Below are positions 1-8,200 of a stretch of 47,575 nucleotides of DNA, piece after piece (within the stretch, counting starts at the first letter, position 1; the number at the start of each line of letters is the position of its first letter). Origin of the DNA: Phycisphaerales bacterium (GTDB lineage Bacteria; Planctomycetota; Phycisphaerae; Phycisphaerales; SM1A02); the NCBI GenBank assembly GCA_009691785.1, contig SIAM01000014.1:1-47575 (forward strand). Reading direction: 5' to 3'. The translations under genes and the position numbers were made by a program. The notes under the pieces are model-generated. The model did no database searches, was not told where the DNA came from, and was given only the letters and a program-made list of their open reading frames with translations.

Positions 1-204
1 TTGAATTGGGCGGACTACGATTTGCTCTGTCCCGACGGCGGCACGGAGCCATCGCTTGTGGCCGAAACCGTGCTGCGTTGGTTGATCGCCAACGCGCAAC
101 CAGAGCAACTGACCAATCGCCTTGATGCCAGTCTGGCGCGGAGAATTCATCCCGAAGCCGACGCGCAGATTCGCCGCCTGTTCATCCAGCGCGATCAGTC
201 ATAA
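1..204 (+). CDS. C-terminal part of an unidentified protein (cut by window edge)
   Basis: An open frame enters at the left edge and stops at 202-204. The 67 visible residues form a mostly helical C-terminal end (VAETVLRWLIANAQ, then LDASLARRIHPEADAQIRR) with no motif I recognise. The first codon is TTG, but the frame is open to the edge, so this is probably a truncated gene and not a start. Its last 23 bases overlap the end of the convergent histidine kinase gene. Function unknown. Confidence 0.55.
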   Translation: MNWADYDLLCPDGGTEPSLVAETVLRWLIANAQPEQLTNRLDASLARRIHPEADAQIRRLFIQRDQS

Positions 205-1726
205 GCGGCGTCAACTTCTTGGCGCGGAATTCCAGCGGCATTTCCACCCAAAAACTTGAACCCTTGTTGGAATTGGATGCAACCCCAAGTCGGGCACCCA
301 ACATGTTGGAAAGTTCGCGGCAGATTGCCAATCCAAGTCCGGTTCCGCTGTGGCTTTTTGTATGGCTGGCGTCCACTTGGCGAAACTTTTCAAAAATAGT
401 TTGCTGCATGTCCAGTGGAATTCCCGGTCCGCTGTCCACAACGGCCACACGCAATCCAGGCGCTCCATCCACGGCCCACAAATCGGCCCGCACAATCACA
501 AGTGAACCTTCAGGCGAAAATTTAATCGCGTTGCTGACAAAGTTGTAAAGAATTTGCTGCAACTTTCCTGGATCCGTTTCCACCGTTGGCAATTCATCCG
601 GGCGTTGAATTTCCAACGCGATTTTTTTCAGGTCCGATTGCGGGCGCATGATGGCGGAAATGCCCTCAAGCATGTCGGTAATGCTGACGTTGGAAACGCT
701 CAATTCCATGCGGCCGGCCTCAATCTTTGCCATGTCAAGCAACTCGTTGATCATCTCCAACAGACCGCGGCCACTCTTTAAAATATGCTCGATGTAGCGA
801 ATGCGCTTTGGATCCGCGGTCACATCCTTGCGCGCCAACTCCGCCAGCAACTCCGCAAATCCAATCACGCTGTTCAGGGGCGTGCGTAATTCATGCGAAA
901 CATTCGCTAGAAATTCGCTCTTTAATCGATTGCTTTCAAACAACCCCACATTGGCTTCGCTTAACTGCACCAACTTCAAGTCCAGGCTTTCATTCATGCT
1001 TTGCAATTGTTTTTGACTTCCATCAAGCGTGGCCACCATGGCGTTAAATGAATTGCCAAGTTGCTCCAGTTCGTCGCCTGTGCGCAACTGGCTGCGGCTG
1101 GAAAGATCGCCAGCGCGGACGCGGTTTGACACATCGCGCAAGCGCCGTACCGCGCGCAAATATCCTCGCACCACAAGAAGACGCACGCCAAAAATAATTC
1201 CAATCCAAGCCAGGCCCCCACCAATCAAAATGTAAATTCGGTCCTGCCAAATCAGCCGCGCCGCGCCAACAGCGGAGCGCTCTATGGAAAAAACTCCAGT
1301 CAACGGCAACTTCTGCCACGCCGCGTCTGGAGAGTCCAACGAAATCGCCTCACCCGCCGCGACACGATCCGCCTGATCCCCGCGCAACGCGCGCACATAA
1401 CGCGAAAATGGCACGTCACCGTCTTGTCGCAATTCATAACGATCAAAATTCGCTGGAGTGGCGGCGAACTCGTCCAATGCGCTTGAAAGAAACGCGTCGC
1501 CCGCGGCCGCTTGCCCATTGGAACCTTTCACAAATCGAAATTGCTCCATAGAACTGTCGGGTTTCTTGGCCCACACCGCGCACATGTCACGCATGTGTTG
1601 CAATTGTTGCGCCACCACGGACTCGCGAATTTGAATCCACGGAATGGACATGGCGCCAGCGATCGCCAGCGCCGCGACCGCGCCCATTACAAATTGACTG
1701 CGTTGAGTGAGACTCAGTCTCGCCAT
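182..1726 (-). CDS. Membrane sensor histidine kinase (HAMP, HisKA, HATPase)
   Basis: This is a 514-residue two-component sensor kinase. A first membrane segment lies near residues 13-30 and a second near 164-186, enclosing a periplasmic sensing region of about 130 residues with no recognised fold. A HAMP linker (about 187-235) and a short coiled coil lead to the HisKA dimerisation domain, where His278 in FLANVSHELRTPLN is the phosphorylation site. The ATPase domain shows the N box (NFVSNAIKFSP), G1 (DSGPGIP), F (IFEKFRQVD) and G2 (GTGLGLAI) motifs, so the kinase looks intact. No response regulator gene is adjacent in the window, so the partner is unknown. The 3' end overlaps the convergent gene at the left edge. 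Confidence 0.93.
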   Translation of the reverse strand: MARLSLTQRSQFVMGAVAALAIAGAMSIPWIQIRESVVAQQLQHMRDMCAVWAKKPDSSMEQFRFVKGSNGQAAAGDAFLSSALDEFAATPANFDRYELRQDGDVPFSRYVRALRGDQADRVAAGEAISLDSPDAAWQKLPLTGVFSIERSAVGAARLIWQDRIYILIGGGLAWIGIIFGVRLLVVRGYLRAVRRLRDVSNRVRAGDLSSRSQLRTGDELEQLGNSFNAMVATLDGSQKQLQSMNESLDLKLVQLSEANVGLFESNRLKSEFLANVSHELRTPLNSVIGFAELLAELARKDVTADPKRIRYIEHILKSGRGLLEMINELLDMAKIEAGRMELSVSNVSITDMLEGISAIMRPQSDLKKIALEIQRPDELPTVETDPGKLQQILYNFVSNAIKFSPEGSLVIVRADLWAVDGAPGLRVAVVDSGPGIPLDMQQTIFEKFRQVDASHTKSHSGTGLGLAICRELSNMLGARLGVASNSNKGSSFWVEMPLEFRAKKLTPLMTDRAG

Positions 1727-1794
1727 GTTGCACGAAGCATAGCGGGCGTGCGTAGTCTGTCACCATGCATCGACCTGGATCAAACAGCGACCAC

Positions 1795-2130
1795 ATGGAA
1801 CCTGAAGATTTTTTGTGTGATTTCTGCGGACGATCTTGGACCGTTGCGCAACCATTTGTTGAGGGGCACCAAGGCAGTTGTCTGTGTGGACAATGCTTGA
1901 CCACGGCGCTGCGCGCGTTTGAAAGCAACAATGTCGAGCCCACATGTTGTGATCTTTGCACGATGTGTCTTGAGGCGCGCAAGGAACCCGCTTGGTGCGC
2001 GCCGGCACCCGCGCAATCTCCCGCCAATCGAACAACCGCTCGCGTATGTCGGCCTTGCTCCACGCAAGCCAAACGCACGCTTGAACGCGACCCAGAATCT
2101 GGATGGAAACGTCCGGTTTCAAACGCTTGA
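1795..2130 (+). CDS. Small Cys-rich protein with ClpX-like zinc finger
   Basis: This 111-residue soluble protein starts LCDFCGRSW and continues with spaced Cys pairs (CLCGQC, CCDLCTMC, then CRPC), a pattern like the C4 zinc finger at the N-terminus of ClpX. I believe similar small proteins ending in a W-x-RP motif occur in planctomycetes, and this one ends GWKRP. The ATG at 1795 is chosen because the domain follows directly; an in-frame ATG at 1765 would add only ten unconserved-looking residues. It is divergent to the kinase gene. A zinc-binding adaptor or regulator is possible but not shown. Confidence 0.7.
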   Translation: MEPEDFLCDFCGRSWTVAQPFVEGHQGSCLCGQCLTTALRAFESNNVEPTCCDLCTMCLEARKEPAWCAPAPAQSPANRTTARVCRPCSTQAKRTLERDPESGWKRPVSNA

Positions 2131-2218
2131 ATTGCCTGTGCGTTACCGCGTGGTTGAACGCGTGACGAGTGATTGAACTATCGCTACGAATGCGGGCGAA
2201 TTTTCCAAAGCGCGCCCA

Positions 2219-2869
2219 TCAACCACGTTTGATCAGCGTGGCCGAATGAAATGGCCGGCCCTCGCGGCGATATTTGCGCTCAAAATTAGTTCCCACCACT
2301 TCGCCTTCGCCCGCGCTGGCTGGTGGCGCAAATTCCTTGCGCAGGAACAAATCGCCGCACGCCGCAATCAACACCTCATACCACTTCCATAAATCATCGT
2401 GATCGGTGACCAGGCGCACTTCTCCATTGACTTGCAACACTCGGTGAAATTGTTCCAAAGAAGCGCGCTGCAACACGCGGCGTTTGTGATGGCGAGCCTT
2501 TGGCCACGGATCGCTGAAGTACAAATGAATAATCGCCACGCTGTCGTTTGGAACCCAATGCGTGACAAACTCCACGGCGTTGGCGTACAACATGCGTACA
2601 TTTTTCAACGCATGCCGACTCACGCGATCGGTGGCGTGGCGAAAAAATTCGCCGGCGTTCTCAACGCCAAGAAAATCCCGCTCGGGACACCGCGTGGCTT
2701 CTTGAACTAGAAAAGTTCCCTTGCCAGATCCAATTTCAATTTCATAGGGACGCGCGGCATCACGCCCGCTAAAAAAATACTCCGCGCCAATCTTGCCGCT
2801 CTCTGGAGTTGGCAAATCCCTTTGATTCCAGCCCCATGGCTTTAAATCTGGAAGCGCTCGATCGGTCAA
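2219..2869 (-). CDS. trmB: tRNA (guanine-N7-)-methyltransferase
   Basis: This 216-residue protein should transfer a methyl group from S-adenosylmethionine to N7 of guanine 46 in the tRNA variable loop. It shows the SAM-binding motif EIGSGKGTFL near residues 44-53, the family signature IHLYFSDPWPKARHHKRR, and the C-terminal TNFERKYRREGRPFHS block that contacts substrate. The length is typical of the family. The start is a TTG at 2869, five bases after the stop of rsfS, and no clear ribosome binding site precedes it, so translation probably depends on coupling. It is last in the minus-strand set rpsU-rsfS-trmB. Confidence 0.93.
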   Translation of the reverse strand: MTDRALPDLKPWGWNQRDLPTPESGKIGAEYFFSGRDAARPYEIEIGSGKGTFLVQEATRCPERDFLGVENAGEFFRHATDRVSRHALKNVRMLYANAVEFVTHWVPNDSVAIIHLYFSDPWPKARHHKRRVLQRASLEQFHRVLQVNGEVRLVTDHDDLWKWYEVLIAACGDLFLRKEFAPPASAGEGEVVGTNFERKYRREGRPFHSATLIKRG

Positions 2870-2874
2870 TGGAT

Positions 2875-3633
2875 TTATCGACTAGAAGTTTTTTTGGCGG
2901 CCGTCTTCTTGGACTTTGCGGGCGCGCTCTTGGACGAAGCCTTCGTCCTGGCAACTTTTTTGGCTGTTGGCTTCTTCGTGGCTTGCTTCTTGCTCAAAAC
3001 TTTCTTGCTCAAAACTTTCTTGCTCGAAACTTTCTTGCTCGAAACTTTCTTGCTCGAAACTTTCTTGGGCGAAACTTTTTTGGGCGAAACTTTTTTGGGC
3101 GATGCATCCACAACAGCGATCATTTCAAACGGGGATTTTTGTTCAGCCGTCCTAGCTCTGGAAATGGCTTCATTCGCGCTCTTGGGTGGTGCATTGCGCC
3201 GCCACTCCACACGCGGCGCGTCGACCCACATTCCTTCAAGGTCATACCACGCGCGCTGGCCTGGCTCGAACAAATGAACCACAACATCCACAAAATCAGC
3301 GGCGATCCATGTTCCATTGGTGTCGCGGTCGCGCTTCCAACGCGGCGATCCGTGTTGCGCGCCAAAGGTCTTCAACTGATCGGACACCGACTTCATTTGT
3401 CGATCGCTTGTTCCACTGACAATCACCAAATACTCGCACAGTTGATTGCGACCACGGACATCGATCAAGACCACTTGCTCGCATTTCAACTCGCTCGACA
3501 AACGCGCCAACTCAATCGCAAAAGCACGAATAGTCTTGGGATCTCCTTGGCTTTGCGAGCGCGAAAGATTCACATGCCCAACACTATTCTTCGCGGCCTG
3601 CGTCAGGCTTGCTGAAGAAACTTCGGTTGTCAC
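2875..3633 (-). CDS. rsfS: Ribosome silencing factor RsfS with Lys-rich repeat tail
   Basis: Residues about 31-150 match the RsfS/Iojap family: VLIDVRGRNQLCEYLVIVSGTSDRQ, then DVVVHLFEPGQRAWYDLEGMWVDAPRVEW. RsfS binds ribosomal protein L14 on the large subunit and blocks subunit joining when nutrients are short. Most family members are 105-130 residues; this one has 252. The extra C-terminus holds eight tandem five-residue units of [AV][SL][SP]KK type (177-216), then more Lys/Ala/Ser-rich sequence, giving a strongly basic, probably disordered tail. The start is a GTG that overlaps the rpsU stop (GTGA), so the two are translationally coupled. Confidence 0.9.
   Translation of the reverse strand: MTTEVSSASLTQAAKNSVGHVNLSRSQSQGDPKTIRAFAIELARLSSELKCEQVVLIDVRGRNQLCEYLVIVSGTSDRQMKSVSDQLKTFGAQHGSPRWKRDRDTNGTWIAADFVDVVVHLFEPGQRAWYDLEGMWVDAPRVEWRRNAPPKSANEAISRARTAEQKSPFEMIAVVDASPKKVSPKKVSPKKVSSKKVSSKKVSSKKVLSKKVLSKKQATKKPTAKKVARTKASSKSAPAKSKKTAAKKTSSR
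2986..3105 (-). repeat. 15-bp tandem repeat, eight units, inside rsfS
   Basis: Eight units of 15 bp (plus-strand form TTTCTTGCTCGAAAC and variants) encode residues 177-216 of RsfS. Units fall into three homogenised blocks (PKK, SSKK and LSKK types), which points to expansion by slippage or unequal exchange. The period is a multiple of three, so copy-number change keeps the frame. Confidence 0.9.
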
Positions 3634-3920
3634 TCGCTGCGACCTCGCGACATGCCACGACCACCAGCGATCTTGGATGACTTGCCCTTGGCTCCGACCT
3701 TCACGCCCGCGCTGCCTTCACGGCCAATCGCTGCGCCAGGTCGACCCAATTCAATCGGCGGAGGACGACGCACTTCTCGACGCTTGCGCTCGGAAGGCTT
3801 CTCGTAATATTGGCGCTTCTTGACCTCTTTGGTCAGGCCTTCCTTCTCGCAGATTTTTTTGAAACGTCGCAGAAGTTGTTCCGCGGATTCACCAGTTCTA
3901 GCCTTGATACGAATCGCCAT
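3630..3920 (-). CDS. rpsU: 30S ribosomal protein S21
   Basis: The protein begins MAIRIKARTGESAEQLLRRF and continues KKICEKEGLTKEVKKRQYYEKPSERKRRE, the typical S21 core of the small ribosomal subunit. It is 96 residues long because a basic, Gly/Pro-rich tail of about 40 residues follows the core. The ATG at 3920 is chosen over the longer frame from 3962 because the family starts there and AAAGGACG lies about ten bases upstream. It is first in the rpsU-rsfS-trmB set. The 108-bp gap to the divergent NYN gene must hold its promoter; an 8-bp inverted repeat (3964-3971 and 3993-4000) lies in that gap. Confidence 0.95.
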   Translation of the reverse strand: MAIRIKARTGESAEQLLRRFKKICEKEGLTKEVKKRQYYEKPSERKRREVRRPPPIELGRPGAAIGREGSAGVKVGAKGKSSKIAGGRGMSRGRSE

Positions 3921-4028
3921 AGTTTCAGTCGTCCTTTGTGGGTTAAAGTTAAAGAGCCGCACATCATGACCGTTTTATGCCTTTGCCGCAAGCGGTCATG
4001 CTTGTGATTTTTCAGCCATAATGCACCC

Positions 4029-4520
4029 ATGCCTATGTTGGTCGACACCTTGAATGTGCTGCATGTGACAGGCGTTTTACCGCCAGAATTGGCTGGACCC
4101 GAGCCCGCTGACCTTGCGGCTTGGATTGAGCGCAGCCGCTACCGCCATCAAAAAGTTTCTCTGGTCTGCGACGGGCAAAAACCTTCGCGGCAAAGATTTT
4201 CGCACGACAGTTTGGTGACCCTGATCTGGACTGGCTCGCAAAAAGCCGATGACCGAATCGCCGCCATGCTTGAAAGTTCCAGTCATCCGCGGCAACACAT
4301 TGTGGTTTCATCCGATCGCGCCGTGCAACGCGCCGCCGCGCGCCAAGGCGCTAAAATAATTTCAAGCGCCACTTTCTTGGAGCATCTTGTCAGTGATCTG
4401 CGGCGAACCCCGCTGGCACAAACGCATAACCGCAATGTGAAATTGGATAGTGAAAGTGTGCAGAAGTGGCTTGAGACATTTGAACTGAGCGGCGCGAAAA
4501 AACCAAAAGGAAAAACATGA
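4029..4520 (+). CDS. NYN-domain predicted nuclease (YacP-like)
   Basis: This 163-residue protein has the PIN-like NYN layout: LVDTLNVLHVTG at the N-terminus, a central KADDRIAAML segment with the acidic pair, and VVSSDRAVQRAAARQGAKI near the C-terminal side. YacP/Rae1-type members cleave RNA in or near the ribosome, but activity here is only inferred. The stop overlaps the pdxH start (ATGA), so the two genes form an operon with coupled translation. An alternative ATG lies two codons downstream. Confidence 0.82.
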   Translation: MPMLVDTLNVLHVTGVLPPELAGPEPADLAAWIERSRYRHQKVSLVCDGQKPSRQRFSHDSLVTLIWTGSQKADDRIAAMLESSSHPRQHIVVSSDRAVQRAAARQGAKIISSATFLEHLVSDLRRTPLAQTHNRNVKLDSESVQKWLETFELSGAKKPKGKT

Positions 4521-5137
4521 CCGCAAGCAACAACACCTTCGACTTTGATCATCCACCAATCGATCCCGTGGCTGCCTGCGCGCATTGGTTTGAGCAGGCC
4601 AAGAAACTTCCGCTGGCAAATCCAAACGCCATGACACTTTGCACCGTTGGCGCCGATGGCCACCCGTCATCGCGCATTGTGTTGTTGCGCGGCTTTGACG
4701 ATCAGGGCGCCGTGTTCTACACCAACCGCGAAAGTCGCAAGGGCCTGGCCTTGGCGGCGCACCCGCGCGCGTCGCTGCTTTTTCATTGGGACGAAGACCC
4801 AATTGGCCGGCAAATTAATATTGAAGGCGCGGTCACTTTCACAAGCGACGCGCAAAGCGACGCCTATTGGCTTACGCGCCCGCGTGAAAGTCAAATTAGC
4901 GCGTGCGCCAGCGCGCAAAGCAATCCAATTGCAAATCGCGCCGCCATGCAACGGGCGCAAGAATCAGTTGAAGCCAAATTCGCTGGTCAAAATGTGCCTA
5001 GGCCGCCGCACTGGGGCGGCTACCGCGTGGCGCTTGAGCGCATTGAATTGTGGCAGGGAAATAAATTTCGCTCACATGATCGCATGGTGTACACGCGCGC
5101 CGGCTCGGGCTGGCATGCGCAGCGACTGTGTCCGTGA
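4517..5137 (+). CDS. pdxH: Pyridoxamine 5'-phosphate oxidase
   Basis: The protein should oxidise pyridoxamine or pyridoxine 5'-phosphate to pyridoxal 5'-phosphate with FMN. Family blocks are clear: NAMTLCTVGADGHPSSRIVLLRGFD, FYTNRESRKGLAL, the QINIEGAV strand, RPRESQISACASAQS, PPHWGGYRVALERIELWQG and the end block RLCP (usually RLxP). The length of 206 residues is normal. It overlaps the NYN gene by four bases. The product is a cofactor for the class IV aminotransferase encoded further right, although the two genes are not in one operon. Confidence 0.95.
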   Translation: MTASNNTFDFDHPPIDPVAACAHWFEQAKKLPLANPNAMTLCTVGADGHPSSRIVLLRGFDDQGAVFYTNRESRKGLALAAHPRASLLFHWDEDPIGRQINIEGAVTFTSDAQSDAYWLTRPRESQISACASAQSNPIANRAAMQRAQESVEAKFAGQNVPRPPHWGGYRVALERIELWQGNKFRSHDRMVYTRAGSGWHAQRLCP

Positions 5138-5261
5138 GCATGTTCAATCATGCGCATACAAAGTGCAATCGCACTGAGCAACTTTACCCATAAGCGTGTT
5201 GTACCAATCACACATAAATTGCGATTGCACTTTTTAACCCACTGTGTCCGTTAGCGTGTTC
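5125..5261. repeat. Intergenic element: 21-bp direct repeats around a 14-bp inverted repeat
   Basis: Direct copies of ACTGTGTCCGTGAGCATGTTC lie at 5125-5145 and 5241-5261 and agree at 19 of 21 positions. Between them are perfect 14-bp inverted arms, AAAGTGCAATCGCA at 5160-5173 and its complement at 5220-5233. The left direct copy contains the pdxH stop codon. The right arm runs into TTTTT, so the structure could end pdxH transcription, although its 46-nt loop is long for a terminator. It lies between convergent pdxH and dnaE. Confidence 0.6.
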
Positions 5262-5289
5262 CCCTTTTCGCGCGCCATAGAAAAAAACA

Positions 5290-8200
5290 TCACGCCATGG
5301 CTTGGGAGTTGCGCGAAGCGCCTTGCCAAGCGCGGGGTTTTTTCCCTGGCGGAATCCAACCACCATGCACGGTTGCATCGCCCAACTCCGCCAACATGGA
5401 GCGAATGCGCGACAGCAAATTCTGATCCGGCACCACGCGCAAGCCGCGCGCCATCATGACCACTTCGCGGCCATCTTCAAGTTGCACGCGCAACCACGTG
5501 TCCACGGGTCGCCCATCAAGCGCTTGCATTCCACCGGCGGCCTGGCGCAACACGCCGGCCACCATGTTCCACACGCCGCGCAATTGCGCGTCGGTTTGTC
5601 CACCTTGGGCGCGCAGACGAATTTCCAATTTGGTGGCCAGATATTCCTGCGATCGTTCAATGGGAATGACGCGATCCATAATAATGCTTGGTTCCGCGCG
5701 CGATTGGTCCAAATGACCAATCACCACCACAATGCGATCGTTCTGTAAAAGTTCTCCGCATTTGGCGAACGACTCCGGAAAAATAACGCCGTCCACTTGT
5801 CCGTGGCGATCCGACAACGTCAACATGGCCATGCGCCGACCGGGATCGCGCCCCTTCTGACTGACCGTGGCGCGCAAACGACTGACAACTCCCGCCAACA
5901 CCAACGGCGCGTCGCCCGACATTTCCGCAACGGCGCGGCTGTCCGCCGTGCAAAATGTTTCAACCACATTCTTGAAATCATCCAGCGGATGACCGCTTAC
6001 ATGGAAACCAATCGCCTCTTTCTCCATGGACAACATGGTGGCGCGGTCCCACGGCGCAACATTTTGCAGCAACGGCGACGCGCCTTCTTTCTTGGCGTCT
6101 GGTGTGGCCAAATCAAACGCGCCAAACATGCTCAGCTGACCACTGCGTTTATCTTTGGCGCGTTCTTGTCCAGAGCGAATGGCTTCTGGAATAGATGCCA
6201 CCAACGCGGCGCGCGCCTGCACGCCGTGCAGCGAATCAAACGCGCCGCCTTTGACCATGGCCTCCAATGTCGCCTTGGAAATAGCGCGCGTGTCGGCGCG
6301 CTCGCAGAAGTCAAAAAAGTCCTTAAATGCGCCGCTTTTCTTGCGTTCTTCAACGGCGGCGCGCACCGCGGCTTCGCCCGCGCCTGCAATGGCCTGCAAG
6401 CCAAAGCGCACATGCCCGTGCAGCGCGTCGGCTGGTTCTCCATCTGGAAACACAACGGCAAAATCACTTTCGCTCAAATTAATATCTGGCGGTCGAACTT
6501 CCACGCCAACATGCGGCTTGGCTTTGGTCGAATCGCTCCATAAACATTTCTTGCAATCCTCCAAATACAAAGCCCACTCCTCCAACTTGCGCGCTTGACT
6601 TTCCAAACTCAGAACCGCCGCCATATAGAACGCGGGATAGAAAGTTTTCAAGTACGCAGTCTGATACGCCACAATGGCGTAACCCGTTGAGTGGCTCTTG
6701 TTGAAACCGTAGCCAGCGAAACGCAAAATCAAATCAAACAAATTCGCGGCGTCTTGCGCATCCACGCCGCGAGTGACGGAGCCCGCGACAAATGCCGCGC
6801 GCGCGGATTCAATCACATCGGTTTTCTTTTTGCTGATGGCTTTGATAATGGTGTACGCGGCGCGCAGCGGAATTCCGCCAAGCTGATGCAGCACCTGCAT
6901 GACCTGCTCTTGATACACCATGATGCCGTAGGTTTCAGCGGTCAATCGATCCACCACATCGTGCAACTTGGGCACCATCTGGCGCTTGTTTTTACGCGAG
7001 TTGAAATCCGGAATCAGATCCATTGGGCCTGGCCGAAACAAGGCGTTTGCCGCGATTAAATCCTCCAAACGATCGGGCTGCATGTCCACCAACAACTTGC
7101 GCATTCCGCCCGATTCAAACTGAAAAATGCCCATGGTGTCGCCGCGGCGAAACAGGTTCAACACGCGCTGGTCATTGGTGGCAATGCGATCAAGATCAAT
7201 CGGATGCGCGCCGCCATCTCCAGCGACGCGGCCAACCGCGCTCCAGATGGCGTCCTCATCCAAACCAGCGCGAATCATGGTGCGGCAACGCTCAATGGTG
7301 GTCAGCGTGCGCAGGCCAAGAAAATCCATTTTCAACAAGCCCGCTTGCTCGCATGTTGGTCCGTCCCATTGCGTGACAACTTCCTCACCCGCGCTTGTGG
7401 CGCGGCACAACGGAACAATCTCATCCAAAGGCCGTGTGGCAATGACCACGCCCGCGGCGTGAATGCTGGCGTTGCGCGCGTGGCCCTCAAGCGCCAGCGC
7501 ATGCTCCAACACTTTGGCGATCAACGGATCCGCGCGCATTGCATTTTGCAATTCAGGCTCGCGATCAATCGCCTCCGCCAGCGTGATGTTCAATTCCGCC
7601 GGCACTAAATTAGAAAGACGCTGGCCATCCGTGGGCGTCAAGCCCATCACGCGCGCCACATCTTTCACCGCGGCCTTGGCCTTCAATCTTCCAAAGGTGA
7701 TGATCTGCGCCACATGTCCATATTTCTGGCGCACATAGTCCAACACTTTGGCGCGGCCATCTTGGCACATGTCCACGTCAATGTCGGGATATTCATTGCG
7801 ATCGGGATCGGTGAAACGCTCAAAAAGCAGCCCAAATTGCTCAGGACACGCGTTGGAAAGTCCCAGCACAAATCCCACCATGGTGCCCACGCCGCTGCCT
7901 CTGGCAATGGCGGGAATTCCATTCTGCCTGGCCCAATTCACAAAGTCCCACACAATTAAAAAATACGCGGAAATATTTTTGTCGGCCAGAATGTTCAACT
8001 CGCGCTCAAAGCGCGCGCGAATGGTGGCGGTGATTCCATCCGCGCCGTAGCGCCACACCAATCCAGCCTCCGCCAATTCATACAGTGCTTGGTCGCACTG
8101 CTGCTTCGCCTCCTCGCGGTCCTTGTCCGTGGCGTTGGTGGCGTCAAAGGGTTGCAATTCATACGCGCAACAAAATTCCTTGAACGCCTCCGTGGCGTCA

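Noticed and set aside
2809-3615. Plus-strand 268-codon frame opposite rsfS and trmB
   Set aside because: It is an antisense shadow: the RsfS and TrmB motifs on the other strand are clear, and this frame is repeat-driven (NFLARNFLARNF).
5797-6543. Plus-strand 248-codon frame opposite dnaE
   Set aside because: It lies fully inside dnaE and is rich in His, Arg and Gln, as expected of an antisense frame.
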